Assembly (NCBI GenBank): GCA_020633495.1
Contig: JACKDR010000009.1
Span: forward strand, 235,904-299,903
From: Kofleriaceae bacterium
Lineage (GTDB): Bacteria; Myxococcota_A; Polyangia; Haliangiales; Haliangiaceae
Direction: 5' to 3'
DNA: 64,000 nt
The position numbers and the translations under genes were made by a program. This document shows positions 35,669 to 45,621 of this stretch, in pieces (position 1 is the first letter of the stretch; each line of letters begins with the position of its first letter). The notes under the pieces were generated by a model. The model saw only the letters and a list, made by a program, of their open reading frames with translations, was not told the origin of the DNA and searched no databases.

Positions 35669-37069
35669 TCAGGCCCGGGCGGCCCCGCCGCGACCGTCGC
35701 CGTCGTCGTCACCGCCATCGCCGCCGTCGCCGGGGCGCTCGAGCAGGCCGTGCTTGTACAGGAGCTCGCGGAAGTGGCGCCGGTTGATGCCGGCGTGATC
35801 GGCGGCGCGGGTGATGTTGCCGCCGTGGGCGCCGAACACCGCGGCGAGGTAGCGCCGCTCGAAGTGATCGTTCCAGCGCTCCTTGGCGTCCTTGAACGGC
35901 AGCGAGGTGTCGACGACCTCGGCGAACTGGCCGGCCGCGGCGGCGTCGACCCACAGCCGCAGCTCGGCGAACGCGGTGCGCGGCCCCGACATCGCCCACG
36001 CCCGCTCCAGCACGTTGCGCAGCTCGCGGACGTTGCCGGGCCAGGCGTGGCGCTCGAGCCGGAGCAGGTTGTCGCCCGCGATCGGCCCGGGCTCGACGCC
36101 GCGCGCCGCGTAGAACGCCGCGACCAGCGTCGGCAGATCCTCGAGGCGATCGCGCAGCGGCGGCAGCGCGACGTGGACGACGGCGAGCCGGTAGAACAGA
36201 TCGAAGCGGAAGCCCTTGTCGGCGACCATGCGGGCCAGGTCGCGGTGGGTCGCGGCGACCACGCGGGTGTCGACGGCGACCGGCCGGTCGGCGCCCACCG
36301 GTTGCACGGTCTGGGCCTCGAGCGCGCGCAGCAGGCGCGCCTGCGCCGGCAGCGGCAGCTCGCCGAGCTCGTCGAGGAACAGCGTGCCGCCGGTGGCCTC
36401 GACGAAGGCGCCCTTGCGGTCGCGCTCGGCGCCGGTGAAGGCGCCGCGGACGTGGCCGAACAGGTGCGAGTCGATCAGGCTCTCGGGGATCGCCGAGCAG
36501 TCGACCACCACGAACGGCCCGTCGGCGCGGGTCGAGTGATCGTGGATCGCCCGCGCCGCCAGCTCCTTGCCGGTGCCCGACTCGCCCTCGATGAGGACCG
36601 TGGCGTCGCTGGGCGCGGCCAGCTCCAGCACCGCGAACAGCTCGCGCATCGCGACCGAGCGGCCGGCCATGGCGCCGAACCGATCGCGATCGCTGGGCGG
36701 CAGGCGCGGCGCCTCGCCGGCCGTGATGCGGACCACGACCGCGCCGAACCGCAGCGACGCCCCCGACGGCACCACGACCTCGGTGATCCGTGATCCCTGC
36801 CACCAGGTGCCGTTGGTCGAGCCCAGGTCCTTGACCCGCACGCCCTCCGGCGCCGAGCTCAGCTCGGCGTGGCGGCGCGACACCTGCGGATCGTCGATCA
36901 CCAGGTCGCAGCCGTGGTGCGCCCCGACGACGATCGGCCGGGCGCCGAGCGCGAGCTGGGCGCCGCCGTCGCCCTGGACCTGGAGCTGCCAGCTGCGGAT
37001 CGCGGTGCGGCCGCGCACCGAGGTGGTCGCCAGCCCCTCCTGGAGCACGGTCTTGCGGTCGAGGGTCAC
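35669..37069 (-). CDS. FHA-domain sigma-54-dependent activator
   Basis: The 466-residue protein has an FHA domain (about 46-112) with SRRH (64-67) and STNG (84-87), the phosphothreonine-binding residues. A AAA+ domain follows with Walker A GESGTGKE (162-169), GAFTGA (209-214) and FLDELGEL. The C-terminus has a Fis-type HTH (GGNITRAADHAGINRRHF). Such proteins link Ser/Thr kinase signalling to RpoN promoters. The kinase encoded 2 nt downstream is the likely partner. Start is GTG 37069, with TATCCT 7 nt upstream, so the message is probably leaderless. Confidence 0.93.
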   Translation of the reverse strand: MTLDRKTVLQEGLATTSVRGRTAIRSWQLQVQGDGGAQLALGARPIVVGAHHGCDLVIDDPQVSRRHAELSSAPEGVRVKDLGSTNGTWWQGSRITEVVVPSGASLRFGAVVVRITAGEAPRLPPSDRDRFGAMAGRSVAMRELFAVLELAAPSDATVLIEGESGTGKELAARAIHDHSTRADGPFVVVDCSAIPESLIDSHLFGHVRGAFTGAERDRKGAFVEATGGTLFLDELGELPLPAQARLLRALEAQTVQPVGADRPVAVDTRVVAATHRDLARMVADKGFRFDLFYRLAVVHVALPPLRDRLEDLPTLVAAFYAARGVEPGPIAGDNLLRLERHAWPGNVRELRNVLERAWAMSGPRTAFAELRLWVDAAAAGQFAEVVDTSLPFKDAKERWNDHFERRYLAAVFGAHGGNITRAADHAGINRRHFRELLYKHGLLERPGDGGDGGDDDGDGRGGAARA

Positions 37070-37076
37070 CGCTCGC

Positions 37077-37137
37077 AGGATACCGCAGCAGGTCGCCGAG
37101 ATTGCGCGCCGGGGAAGGCAACCCGGCCTGCTACGAT
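37077..37137. promoter_or_regulatory. Back-to-back -10 elements for divergent genes
   Basis: TATCCT on the minus strand (37077-37082) ends 7 nt before the FHA activator's GTG. TACGAT on the plus strand (37132-37137) ends 7 nt before the GTG at 37145. The latter supports GTG 37145 over ATG 37136, which overlaps the element. Confidence 0.5.
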
Positions 37138-37144
37138 GTCGATC

Positions 37145-38995
37145 GTGACGCCGGGCCCCACCGTGCTGGTCCTCACCGCGGCCCTCGCCGCCGCGGCCTG
37201 CCACGATCCGACGATCGACGTCGTCGTCACCGTGCCCGACGCGCCCCGCGCCTACGCCGCCAACCTCGCGACCACGACGATCACGGTGCTGGCCCCCGAG
37301 GATCCCGACGTCACCTGCGACAGCCTCGCGTTCGGCGAGGTCGACGACGACGCGATCGCGCTGGCCAAGGTCACCGCGCTGACCTTGCGCCGCGACGGCG
37401 GCGCCGCGCAGCTCGCCGGGGTGCCGCGCCTCGGCCGCAAGCTGCTGCTCGCCGAGGGCCGCGGCAGCGACGGCACCGTCGTGGTCGCCGGCTGCGCCGA
37501 GGTCGACGACATCGACGAGGACGTCACCGTGACGATCGCGACCGAGCCGACCGTGACGATCAACGTCGCGGAGGTCGCCGCCGACGCCCCGGTGCCGGCG
37601 ACCCTCGCGGTGACGATCGACGACGGCTTCGCGACGCCCATCGCGATCGCCGATCGCGAGGTCCGGTGGGACGTCTACGGCGCCGCCAGCGAGCACCTGC
37701 ACGGCACGCCCGGCGCCGACCGCTCCGACGCTGACGGCCACGCGACCCTGACCCTGGCGACCCCGGCCGGCTACGGCCCGGCGTCGATCCAGCTGCGCGC
37801 CCGCTGGGCCCGGGTCCAGCCGGTGATCGCGCCGGCGTTCGAGGGCGCCGCGTTCCACGAGCGCAGCGTCAACCTCGCCTGCAGCGGGCTCGCCGACGAC
37901 CAGCTGCAGGTCGCCGACGACGGCTGGCGCCTGCTCGGCCTCGCCGACGGCCGCTTCGCGCTGATCGGCCTGGCCCGCGACGCCACCCGCACCCGCCTCT
38001 ACGTCGCGGCCTGGGACGGCAGCGACGCCGTCGACGCCTGCAGCGCCGACCTGCCCGGCGTCGAGAGCTACGCGATCCTCCACGCCACCAGCGCCGACCC
38101 GGTCGATCGCATCCTGATCGTGACCGACCACGAGTGGATCGAGACCGAGATCGTCGCCCAGGGCGCGGCCCTGAGCCTGTCCGAGCGGCGGCGCCTGACC
38201 TGGACCCAGACGCCGCTGCCCAACCCGCCGGTCGCGGTCGAGACCGTGCGCCGCTGCACCGGCGCCGGCGACGCCTACGTCGTGGTCCAGACCGCGGGCG
38301 GCGCGCTGCTGCCGTTCACCACCGCCGGCGCGCTGCAGAGCCAGACCTTCGTGACCGCGCTCAACGCCCGGGTCGCCGAGCTGCAGAGCGGCGCCCTGGT
38401 CCCGCACGTCGTCCGCTCCGGCTGCATCGCCCGCGGCGACGGCGAGCCGTCGCTGCCGGCGCTCATGCTCCAGGTCGGCCGCGGCGACGGCGACGCCGAG
38501 ATCCTGCCGCGCTGGCTGGTGGTCGACGACCCGGTCGAGCACTTCACGCCGATCGAGGTCCCCAGCTTCGGCGCGGTCAACTTCACGCCGCCGGCGGTGG
38601 CCGAGCCGCTGCTGCTGGGCGGCGTCTTCGAGCCGTCGGGGGCGCGAGTGGTGCGGTGGCGACTGACGCCCGGCCAGGACGCGATCGAGCTGCGCGAGGA
38701 CCACAGCGACGAGTCGGCGGGGCCGCCGTCGAGCGTCGTGCTCGGCGATCTCGACGGCGACGGCCTCGCCGACACCGTGTGGGGCCTGGTCGACGCCGTC
38801 CCCGGCGGCATCGAGGAGGCGCGGCTGCAGATCTCGATGGGGTGCGGCGCCGGCGCGGTGGCGCTCAACAGCCTGTCGCCGCGCACCGCCAGCGCGGTCG
38901 CCGCGGCGTTCCTGGTGCCCGAGCTCGACGGCTCGAACGACCTCGCGGTCGGGGGCTCGCGCAGCGCCCTGTTCGTGGACGCCGATGCGCGGTAG
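37145..38995 (+). CDS. Large lipoprotein with FG-GAP-like repeat
   Basis: The product of about 616 residues has a lipobox AAAACHD near the N-terminus, then an extended beta-rich region with few Cys (TCDS, GCAE, ACSG, ACSA, RCTG). Near the C-terminus LGDLDGDGLADTVWGL is an FG-GAP/VCBS calcium-binding repeat. It may be part of a surface propeller. GTG 37145 is preferred for its -10 placement; ATG 37136 is the alternative and adds three residues. Its end overlaps the next small lipoprotein by 11 nt. Confidence 0.65.
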   Translation: MTPGPTVLVLTAALAAAACHDPTIDVVVTVPDAPRAYAANLATTTITVLAPEDPDVTCDSLAFGEVDDDAIALAKVTALTLRRDGGAAQLAGVPRLGRKLLLAEGRGSDGTVVVAGCAEVDDIDEDVTVTIATEPTVTINVAEVAADAPVPATLAVTIDDGFATPIAIADREVRWDVYGAASEHLHGTPGADRSDADGHATLTLATPAGYGPASIQLRARWARVQPVIAPAFEGAAFHERSVNLACSGLADDQLQVADDGWRLLGLADGRFALIGLARDATRTRLYVAAWDGSDAVDACSADLPGVESYAILHATSADPVDRILIVTDHEWIETEIVAQGAALSLSERRRLTWTQTPLPNPPVAVETVRRCTGAGDAYVVVQTAGGALLPFTTAGALQSQTFVTALNARVAELQSGALVPHVVRSGCIARGDGEPSLPALMLQVGRGDGDAEILPRWLVVDDPVEHFTPIEVPSFGAVNFTPPAVAEPLLLGGVFEPSGARVVRWRLTPGQDAIELREDHSDESAGPPSSVVLGDLDGDGLADTVWGLVDAVPGGIEEARLQISMGCGAGAVALNSLSPRTASAVAAAFLVPELDGSNDLAVGGSRSALFVDADAR

Positions 38996-39449
38996 CGGCC
39001 GACGCGGGGTGGCCGCGGCGATCGTCGTGGCGATCGCCGTCGCCGGGACCGCCTGCGGCGGCGCCCAGCGCGACGCGCCGGCGGCGTCGACCACCGCGGC
39101 GGCCCCGGCCGACGCCGGGCCGCCGCCGGTCGATCGCGACGCGATGCGCGAGCTCGCCGACGGCATGCTCGAGGTGCTGCAGGCCATGGCCGAGGTCATG
39201 GACGCGCGGGCCGGCGACTGCGCCGCGATCGCCGTCGATCTGAAGCTGGTCTTCGACCAGGCGAGCACGATCTTCGACGCCGCCCGCGCCGCCGACGCCG
39301 ATCCGGCGGCGCACGAGGTCCTGCTCGAGGAGATGGACCGCCACGCCGCCGAGGTCGCGCCGCTGCTCGATCGCATCGGCCCCGGCCTGACCGCGTGCCG
39401 GGACCACCCCGAGCTGATCGAGGTCATGGAGCACATGCCGGTCCTGTGA
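38985..39449 (+). CDS. Small helical lipoprotein
   Basis: The 154-residue product has lipobox VAGTACGG (Cys24) and an Ala/Pro/Asp spacer. The rest is helical (LADGMLEVLQAMAEVMDA, DCAAIAVDLKLVFDQ) with two Cys. It is a paralogue of the next gene: both have a spacer DAGPP, a helix with one Cys and a terminal TxCxxHPEL/TRCSHDAEF segment. ATG overlaps the previous gene by 11 nt, so it is in the same operon. Function unknown. Confidence 0.6.
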   Translation: MRGSGRRGVAAAIVVAIAVAGTACGGAQRDAPAASTTAAAPADAGPPPVDRDAMRELADGMLEVLQAMAEVMDARAGDCAAIAVDLKLVFDQASTIFDAARAADADPAAHEVLLEEMDRHAAEVAPLLDRIGPGLTACRDHPELIEVMEHMPVL

Positions 39450-39493
39450 CCGCCGCGTTGCCCCGGGCCGCCAGCCGTGCAAGAACCAGCGGG

Positions 39494-39976
39494 ATGCATG
39501 CTCGCGTCAAGTCGGTGGTCGCCGTCGCGCTCGCGCTGATCCCGGCCGGCGCGTGCGGCCCGCGCCAGGTCGCCCCCGGCAACGGCGGCGCGGCCGGCAC
39601 CGGCGCCGCGGTCGGCGCCGCCGCACCCGACGCCGGACCGCCGGCCCCCGACGCGCCGCTGCCGCTCGAGCGCGACATGCCGACGCTGGCGCGGCGCAGC
39701 GCCGACATGCTGGTCGCCCTCGGCGACGCCCTGGCCAGCGACGCCGACTGCGAGGCCCTCGCCGACGCGGCGTCGGCGGTGTTCACCGAGTACCGCGAGG
39801 TCCGGGTCGCCGCGGCGCTGGCCGAGGATCAGGGCCGCGGCGCCGCCCTCGACGCCGCGCTGGACGCCCACGCCGACCGGATCGCCGCCGCCGCGACCCG
39901 GATGCAGCCGACCCTGACCCGCTGCAGCCACGACGCCGAGTTCGTCGACGCGATGACCCCGTTCGACGTCCCCTGA
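39494..39976 (+). CDS. Small helical lipoprotein, tandem paralogue
   Basis: The 160-residue product has lipobox AGACGP (Cys20) and a Gly/Ala/Pro spacer, then a helical domain (ARRSADMLVALGDALASDADC) with two Cys, like the gene before it. Duplication followed by drift is likely. It follows after 44 nt on the same strand with no clear ribosome site or -10 element. No family is known to me. Confidence 0.6.
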   Translation: MHARVKSVVAVALALIPAGACGPRQVAPGNGGAAGTGAAVGAAAPDAGPPAPDAPLPLERDMPTLARRSADMLVALGDALASDADCEALADAASAVFTEYREVRVAAALAEDQGRGAALDAALDAHADRIAAAATRMQPTLTRCSHDAEFVDAMTPFDVP

Positions 39977-40037
39977 CCGTCGGCGCGCGCCGGCCGCCGA
40001 TCGGCGCGGTCCACCGATCGTCGGCGCCGGTCGCGCG

Positions 40038-40043
40038 TATGAT
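40038..40043 (+). promoter_or_regulatory. -10 element close to start codon (TATGAT)
   Basis: TATGAT ends 5 nt before ATG 40049. It suggests a leaderless message for the lipoprotein gene and separates it from the two helical lipoprotein genes upstream. Confidence 0.4.
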
Positions 40044-40048
40044 GTCGC

Positions 40049-40654
40049 ATGCGCTCCTCCGCCGCGCCGCGCCGCCCGTTCGCTCCCGCCGCCGCCCTCG
40101 CCTGCGCGGTCGTCGCGCTGACCGCGCTGACCGCGCTGGCGGCGTGCAAGGCCAAGGACAGCGCCCGGCCGGCGCCGGCGGCCGGCACCGAGCGAGGCGC
40201 CTGCTATGGCAACGGCACCTGCAACGACGGCCTGGTCTGCCTCAGCGAGCTGTGCGTGCGCCCGCCCGGCGCCGACTGCGCCGCGGTCGCGACCAAGCTG
40301 GCGTCGATGATGCTCGGCAACTACGCGCCGCGCGACGAGCGCGACGCCTACCTCGCCGACACCCGCGCCGCGTGCGAGGCCGCGCACCTGACCAAGGAGG
40401 ACGGCGCCTGCCTGCTGGACGCGCCGCACCGCAACGCGCTGGGCCGCTGCCCCCACCTCGTCGGGGTCGGCGACTGCGCCGCGATCGTCGCCAAGCTCCA
40501 GGCGCTCAAGCCGGCCGGCGCGGTCGACCAGTTCCGCGCCACCACCGCGGACCGCCTGGCGTCGCGGTGCAAGAACGAGATCCCGTCGAAGATCTTCGAG
40601 GCCTGCGTCCTGAAGGCGCAGACGATCGACGATCTCGATCGCTGCGCCTGGTAG
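40049..40654 (+). CDS. Cys-rich lipoprotein
   Basis: The 201-residue product has a long signal peptide with lipobox ALAACKA (Cys33), then ACYGNGTCNDGLVCLSELCV, a compact EGF-like or Cys-knot-like run of four Cys. The rest is helical with paired Cys (DCAAVATKL, ACEAAH, ACLLDAP, RCPHLV, DCAAIVAKL, RCKNE, ACVLKA). The repeated DCAAxxxKL unit suggests an internal duplication. It converges on the kinase-TPR gene. Function unknown. Confidence 0.7.
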   Translation: MRSSAAPRRPFAPAAALACAVVALTALTALAACKAKDSARPAPAAGTERGACYGNGTCNDGLVCLSELCVRPPGADCAAVATKLASMMLGNYAPRDERDAYLADTRAACEAAHLTKEDGACLLDAPHRNALGRCPHLVGVGDCAAIVAKLQALKPAGAVDQFRATTADRLASRCKNEIPSKIFEACVLKAQTIDDLDRCAW

Positions 40655-40664
40655 CGCGCCGGCG

Positions 40665-43538
40665 CTACGGCGCGTGCAGGCGGGCGAGCTCGCGGCGCAC
40701 CGCCTCGGCCTCGCCGCCGCGCCCGGCGGCGTCGAGCACCCGGGCCTCGAGGGCGAGCGCCGGCCCGATCACCGCGCCCCGCGAGGCGTCGAAGTGGCGG
40801 GGCCGGATGACCCGGTCGAGCCAGGCCAGCGCCGCGTCGGTGCCGCCGAGCGTGGCCTCGAGCCGGGCGCGCTCGAGCCACAGCGCCGGGTAGATGTGCG
40901 ACGGCAGCACGCCGAAGTGCATCGCCTCGGGGGCGGTGGCGGCGCGGACCCGCGCCAGCGCCTCGGGGTCGTCGTGGCCGCGCACCGCCAGCAGGGTCCA
41001 CATCGGCGACGCCTCGCCGAGCGGGAAGGCGTCGGCGCGCAGCGGCAGGCCGTCGAGCAGGTCGCGGGCGCCGCGCGCGAACGCGACCGCGCTGCGCACC
41101 GGGGCCTCGACCCGGGCCAGGTCCTGGCCGTCCATCGCGGCGGCGGCGCGGCGCACCAGCGACGCGTCGCCGGTCTCGAGCGCGAGCAGCGTGGCGTCGA
41201 CGATGAGCTTGCCGAGCCGCGAGATCTTGCCGTCGTGCGGGAAGTCGGCGAGCGCCGACGACAGCAGCGCCGCGGCCTCGGCGTCGCGGCCGGCGTGGGC
41301 GAGCGCGCTGGCGACGTACTCGTCGTGCTTGAAGCGCTCCTCGATGGGCTCGTAGGCGGCGATCGCGCCGGCCGGGTCGCCGAGGAGCAGCCGCAGGTCG
41401 CCGCGGAACTGGTAGGCCTCGGCCTCGCGGCCGGGGTCGTCGGCGACCAGGCGCTCGAGCCGGGCCAGCGCGTCGCGGTAGCGGCGCTCGCCCGACATCA
41501 TCTCGACCTCGAGCAGCTCGACCTTGGCGTCGGGGGGCGCCGCCGCGATCAGCGCGTCGACCCGGCGCCGCGCCTCGTCGACCTCGTCGAGGAACAGCAG
41601 GCGCTGCAGCAGGCCGTCGACCGCCGGCGTGAAGCCGGGGTGGTGGGCGAGGATGGCCTCGAACTCGGGGCGCGCCAGGTCGAAGCGATCGCCGAGGCGC
41701 CACAGCGTCGCCCGGGCCTGGTGGACGAGCAGGCCGTCGGCGGAGTCGGGCGCGATCGCGCCGACGACCGCGCCGAGCGCGTCGGCGCCGAGCTCGGGCT
41801 GGCCGCGCTCGACGGCGCGGGCCGCCGCGACCGCGGCGGCGGTGACCGGCGGCAGCGCCTTGCCCTCGAGCTCGCCGACCAGCGCGTAGGCGCGGCCGCG
41901 ATCCTCGCCGAGCGCGAGCAGCAGGTCGCGGCCGGCGAGCTCGAGATCGTCGGGGGCGGCAGGCGGGCGCGGCGGGTCTCCTCGGCGGCGCCGGGCAGAT
42001 CGCCGCGCAGCACCATCGCCTGCCAGGCGCCCGTCGGCGTCGCCGTCGAGGTCGCCAGCGCCACCGCGGCCGCGCGCCGCGCGCCACCGCGGGTCAGCAC
42101 GACCGCGAGCGCGGCCGCGGCCGCCACCGCCGCGATCGCCGCCGCGACCAGCCAGGGCCAGCGCGGCCGCGTCGCCGCCGGCGCGGTCGTCATCGCGGCC
42201 GCTGGCGCGGTCGTCGCCGCGGGGCCGCGCCGGCCGGAGCCGACGACGACGACGACGACGGCGATGGCGATGGCGACGCCGGCGCCACCGTCACCGCCGA
42301 CGCCACCGTCGCCGCGTCGGCCGTGCCGACGCCGCTGCTGCCCGCTGCCCGCTGCGACGCCACCGTCGCCGCCGACGCCACCGTCGCCGCGTCGACCGCG
42401 CCGCTGCCCCCGCCGCCGCCGCTGCCCGCTGCCGGCTGCGACGCCACCGTCGCCGCCGACGCCACCGCCGCCGCGTCCACCGGGCCGTCGCCGCCGCAGC
42501 CGCCCGCCGCCGGCTGCGACGCCACCGTCGCCGCCGACGCCACCGCGGCCGCGTCGACCGCCCGCTGCCGCCGCCGCTGCCCGGCGGCTGCGACGCCACC
42601 GTCGGCGCCGATGCGATCGCGCCGTCGTCGCCCGGCCCGGGGCCGGGCTCGGCGTCGGCGTCGGCGTCGCGCCAGCGGACGTCGTCGTCATCGTCGTCGA
42701 GCTCGATCGCGTCACCGAGGGCGCGGCGGAACCGCTCGGCGTCGGCGGGCCGCTCGTCGGGGCGCTTGGCCAGGGCCGCCAGGATGGCGGCGCGCACGCC
42801 CGGGCTGAGGTGGTCGAGGCGCTCGGCGTTGGGCGCGATCTCGAGGATCATCGCGACCAGCACGCTGTAGGCGTGGGCGAAGAACGGCGGCCGGCCACAG
42901 CCGGCCTCGTAGAGCATCGCGCCGACCGCGTACAGATCGGTCCGCGCGTCGATCTCCTCGCCGCGCGCCTGCTCCGGGGCCATGTACAGCGGCGTCCCCA
43001 TGACCGCGCCGCTCTGGGTCAGCCGGCCCTCGACGTGCTCGCTGTGCGACAGCCCGAAGTCGAGGACCTTGACCCGGCCGTCGCGACACAGGAACACGTT
43101 CTCGGGCTTGATGTCGCGGTGGACGATGCCGGCCTGGTGCACCGCGCCCAGCGCGGCCAGCACGGCGCGCCCCAGCCGCACCAGCTCGCGCTCGGTGAGC
43201 GGGCCGCGCTGCAGCCGCTTGCGCAGGTTCTCGCCGGCGAGGCGCTCCATGACCAGGAACGGCAGGCCGTCGTCGGCGAAGCCGAGGTCGACGACGTCGA
43301 CGACGCCCGGGTGGCCGGTCGCGGCCGCGGCCCGGGCCTCGCGCAGGAAGCGCTCGACCATCTGGCGGTCGGCGCTCATGTCGGCGGACAGGCGCTTCAG
43401 CGCGAAGCGCTTGTGCAGCAGCGTGTGCTCGACCTCGAAGACGTCGCCCATGCCGCCGCTGCCGAGGTGTGCGACGACCAGGTAGCGACCTGCGATCGTG
43501 GCGCCGGCCACCAGGGACGGCTGACTCGGGGCGGGCAC
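40665..43538 (-). CDS. Ser/Thr protein kinase with C-terminal TPR-like region, frame broken three times
   Basis: The kinase domain (about 15-290) has Gly loop LGSGGMGDV (25-33), Lys48, HRDIKPEN from 140 and DFG at 160-162. An acidic stretch leads into 25-28-residue repeats (AATVASAATVASQP). A membrane helix (WLVAAAIAAVAAAAALAVVL) and a TPR-like helical region of about 440 residues (RYRDALARLERLVADDPGR) follow. The frame is lost near 42,560-42,570, 42,222-42,226 and 41,952-41,956. One added C at each point joins everything into about 960 residues, and the repeat spacing shows a base missing at the first. So the gene is probably intact in the organism. GTG 43538 has TAACAT 6 nt upstream. Confidence 0.8.
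42300..42615. repeat. Tandem repeats in kinase linker (about 75-84 bp units)
   Basis: Copies of GCTGCGACGCCACCGTCG-type sequence begin near 42351, 42435, 42513 and 42587, at spacings of 84, 78 and 74 nt. The first two are multiples of 3. The third is one short, which marks a missing base. Each unit encodes a 25-28-residue Ala/Thr/Val/Ser-rich linker segment. Confidence 0.7.
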
Positions 43539-43544
43539 GCCACG

Positions 43545-43550
43545 ATGTTA
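43545..43550 (-). promoter_or_regulatory. -10 element close to start codon (TAACAT)
   Basis: TAACAT ends 6 nt before the GTG of the kinase-TPR gene. It belongs to the same TANNNT series. Confidence 0.4.
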
Positions 43551-43633
43551 CCGCCGAGACTCGCCGGTGCGCGATCACTCGTGGTATGAGCGATCGTCGC
43601 GTCGCCGACGAGCGGCGCCCTCGGGATGACCAC

Positions 43634-45621
43634 ATGCGCCGCCCGACCCGCTCGCCGCAACGCCCGACCACCGCCGTCCGGGTGATCGTCATCGCCCTGC
43701 TGGCGATGCTGGCGGCGCCGCTCGTGGTCGCGGCCCAGGACGCCGGCCCGCCCGCGCCCGTCCCCGCGGCCCCCGGCCAGCCGCCGGTCCCCGGCGATCC
43801 CACGCCGGGCCCGCCGCTCGACGATCCCACCGGCGATCCCGAGCCCGGGCCGGTCCCCGGGCCGGTGGCCACCCCGGCGCCACCCGACGCCGGCGTCCCT
43901 GACGCCGCGCCGCCGCCGCCTCCCGACGCCGCGCCGCCCACGCCCGACGCGGCGCGCCCCGACGCAGCGCGCCCGACGCCACCGCCGTCGCGGCCGACGC
44001 CGGCGTCGCCGCGATCGCCGGCCCCGACGGCGCGCTCGACGCGTCCGACACCGCCGCGGCCCCGGCCGTCACCGACGCCCCGCGCGACGCCGGCCCCGCC
44101 GCCGACGCCGGCGTCGAGGCGTTGACCACCGACCTGCCGCCGGTCGACACCACGCCCACCGATCCCGGCCGCGGCGCCCGCGCCATCATCAAGCTGGTCA
44201 TCGGCCTGACCGCGCTGATGGTCCTGGCCTACCTCGGCGGCAACCGCAAGGTGGTGCGGCTGCAGGAGCGCCTCGGCATCTCCGGCGTGATCGCCGCCGG
44301 CTTCCCGTTCATCGCGCTCGGCGTCATCGTCGCGCAGCCCGGGGTCGGCGTCCTCACCGGCGACGTCCTGCACAAGATGCAGCCGCTGCTGCACTTCGGC
44401 CTCGGCTGGCTCGGCTTCATCATCGGCGCCCAGCTCGACGTCCGGCTCCTCGATCGCGTCCCCGCCGGCACCGCGTACCTCATCCTGGTCGAGGCGCTGG
44501 CCCCGTTCGCCGCCACCGCGGCGGCGTGCGGCGCCGCGATGCTGGCGCTCGGCGGCGCCAAGTGGAGCGACTCCGCGTTCTGGCGCGACCTGATCATCCT
44601 GGGCACCGCGGCGGCGATGACCGCGCCGCGCCGCTTCCGCGGCTTCGCCAACCGGACCTGGCGCGAGGGCCGCAGCGTCGACCACCTGCTGGCCCAGCTC
44701 GACGAGATCGTCGGCGTCGTCGGCTTGCTGTTCGTCGCCGCGTTCTTCCGCCCCGACCTGCAGGCGGGCTGGCAGCTCCCCGGCACCGCCTGGGTGTTCG
44801 TCTCGATCGGTCTGGGCGTCGTGATCGGCGTGCTGATCTTCGCGATGGTCCGGGTGCCGCGCTCCAACGCCGAGTTCCTGGCGGTGGTCCTGGGCTCGAT
44901 CGCGTTCGGCTCGGGCCTGGCCGGCTACCTGTTCCTGTCGCCCCTGGCGGTGTGCTTCATCGCCGGCGCCCTGGTCACCAACTTCCCCTGCGATCAGCGC
45001 GACAGCATCTTCAAGATCCTCAACCAGCTCGAGCGCCCCATCCACCTGCTGTTCCTGATCGTCGCCGGCGCGACCTGGAAGATCTTCGACGCCCGGGCCT
45101 GGGCGCTGGTGCCGCTGTTCGTGGTGGCCCGCATCCTCGGCAAGTGGCTCGGCATCTTCACCGCCGAGCGCACCGTCGGCGGCCAGCTGCCCCAGGGCTA
45201 CGCCGACCACCGCGCCCTGGTGACGCCGCTGTCGGCGCTGTCGATCGCGCTGGTCATCAACGCCCGCGGCGTCGGCGGCCCCGAGACCACGTGGATCACC
45301 ACGGTCGTGATCGGCGCCGCCGTGCTCAACGAGATCCTGGTGTCGATCACGGCGCCGCCGCGACCGGCCCGGGCCGCGACGCCGGCGCCGATCCTGCGCG
45401 CCCCCACCGCCTCGCTCGTGCCCGCGCCCGGCATGCCCGGCGCCGACGGCGTCCCGGTCGACGATCTCGACGACGACGACGACCTGTCCGAGCCCACCGA
45501 CGTCGCCCACGACGGCGGCCCGGTGTACCGCGACGACGACGCGGACGACGACGACGCGGACGACGACGACCACGGCCGCGGCGGGCCGGCCGGCCCGGCC
45601 GGCCCGGGAGGGGCGCGATGA
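43634..45621 (+). CDS. Cation/proton antiporter with secretory N-terminus, frame broken at 43,972-43,974
   Basis: The first segment encodes a signal peptide or first membrane helix (VRVIVIALLAMLAAPLVVAA) and a Pro/Asp/Ala-rich spacer. The rest, in the next frame, encodes an antiporter domain of about 11-12 membrane segments (IIKLVIGLTALMVLAYLGG, then GVIAAGFPFIALGVIVA onward) and an acidic cytoplasmic tail. One added C in GCGCGCCCGACGCC joins them; the spacer then reads as DA repeats (ARPDATAVAADAG). Without it the second part would start at TTG 44122, which is unlikely. Start may be ATG 43634 or 43586. It is coupled to the next gene by ATGA. The transported ion is unknown. Confidence 0.75.

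Noticed and set aside
35669..40456. Very long open frames on the strand opposite to lipoprotein genes
   Set aside because: In DNA of this GC content, antisense frames stay open by codon bias. Their products are Arg/Ala-rich and lack domains.
44122..44124. TTG start for the first antiporter
   Set aside because: A frame break at 43,972-43,974 explains the offset, and adding one C yields a continuous protein with a signal peptide and DA-rich spacer.
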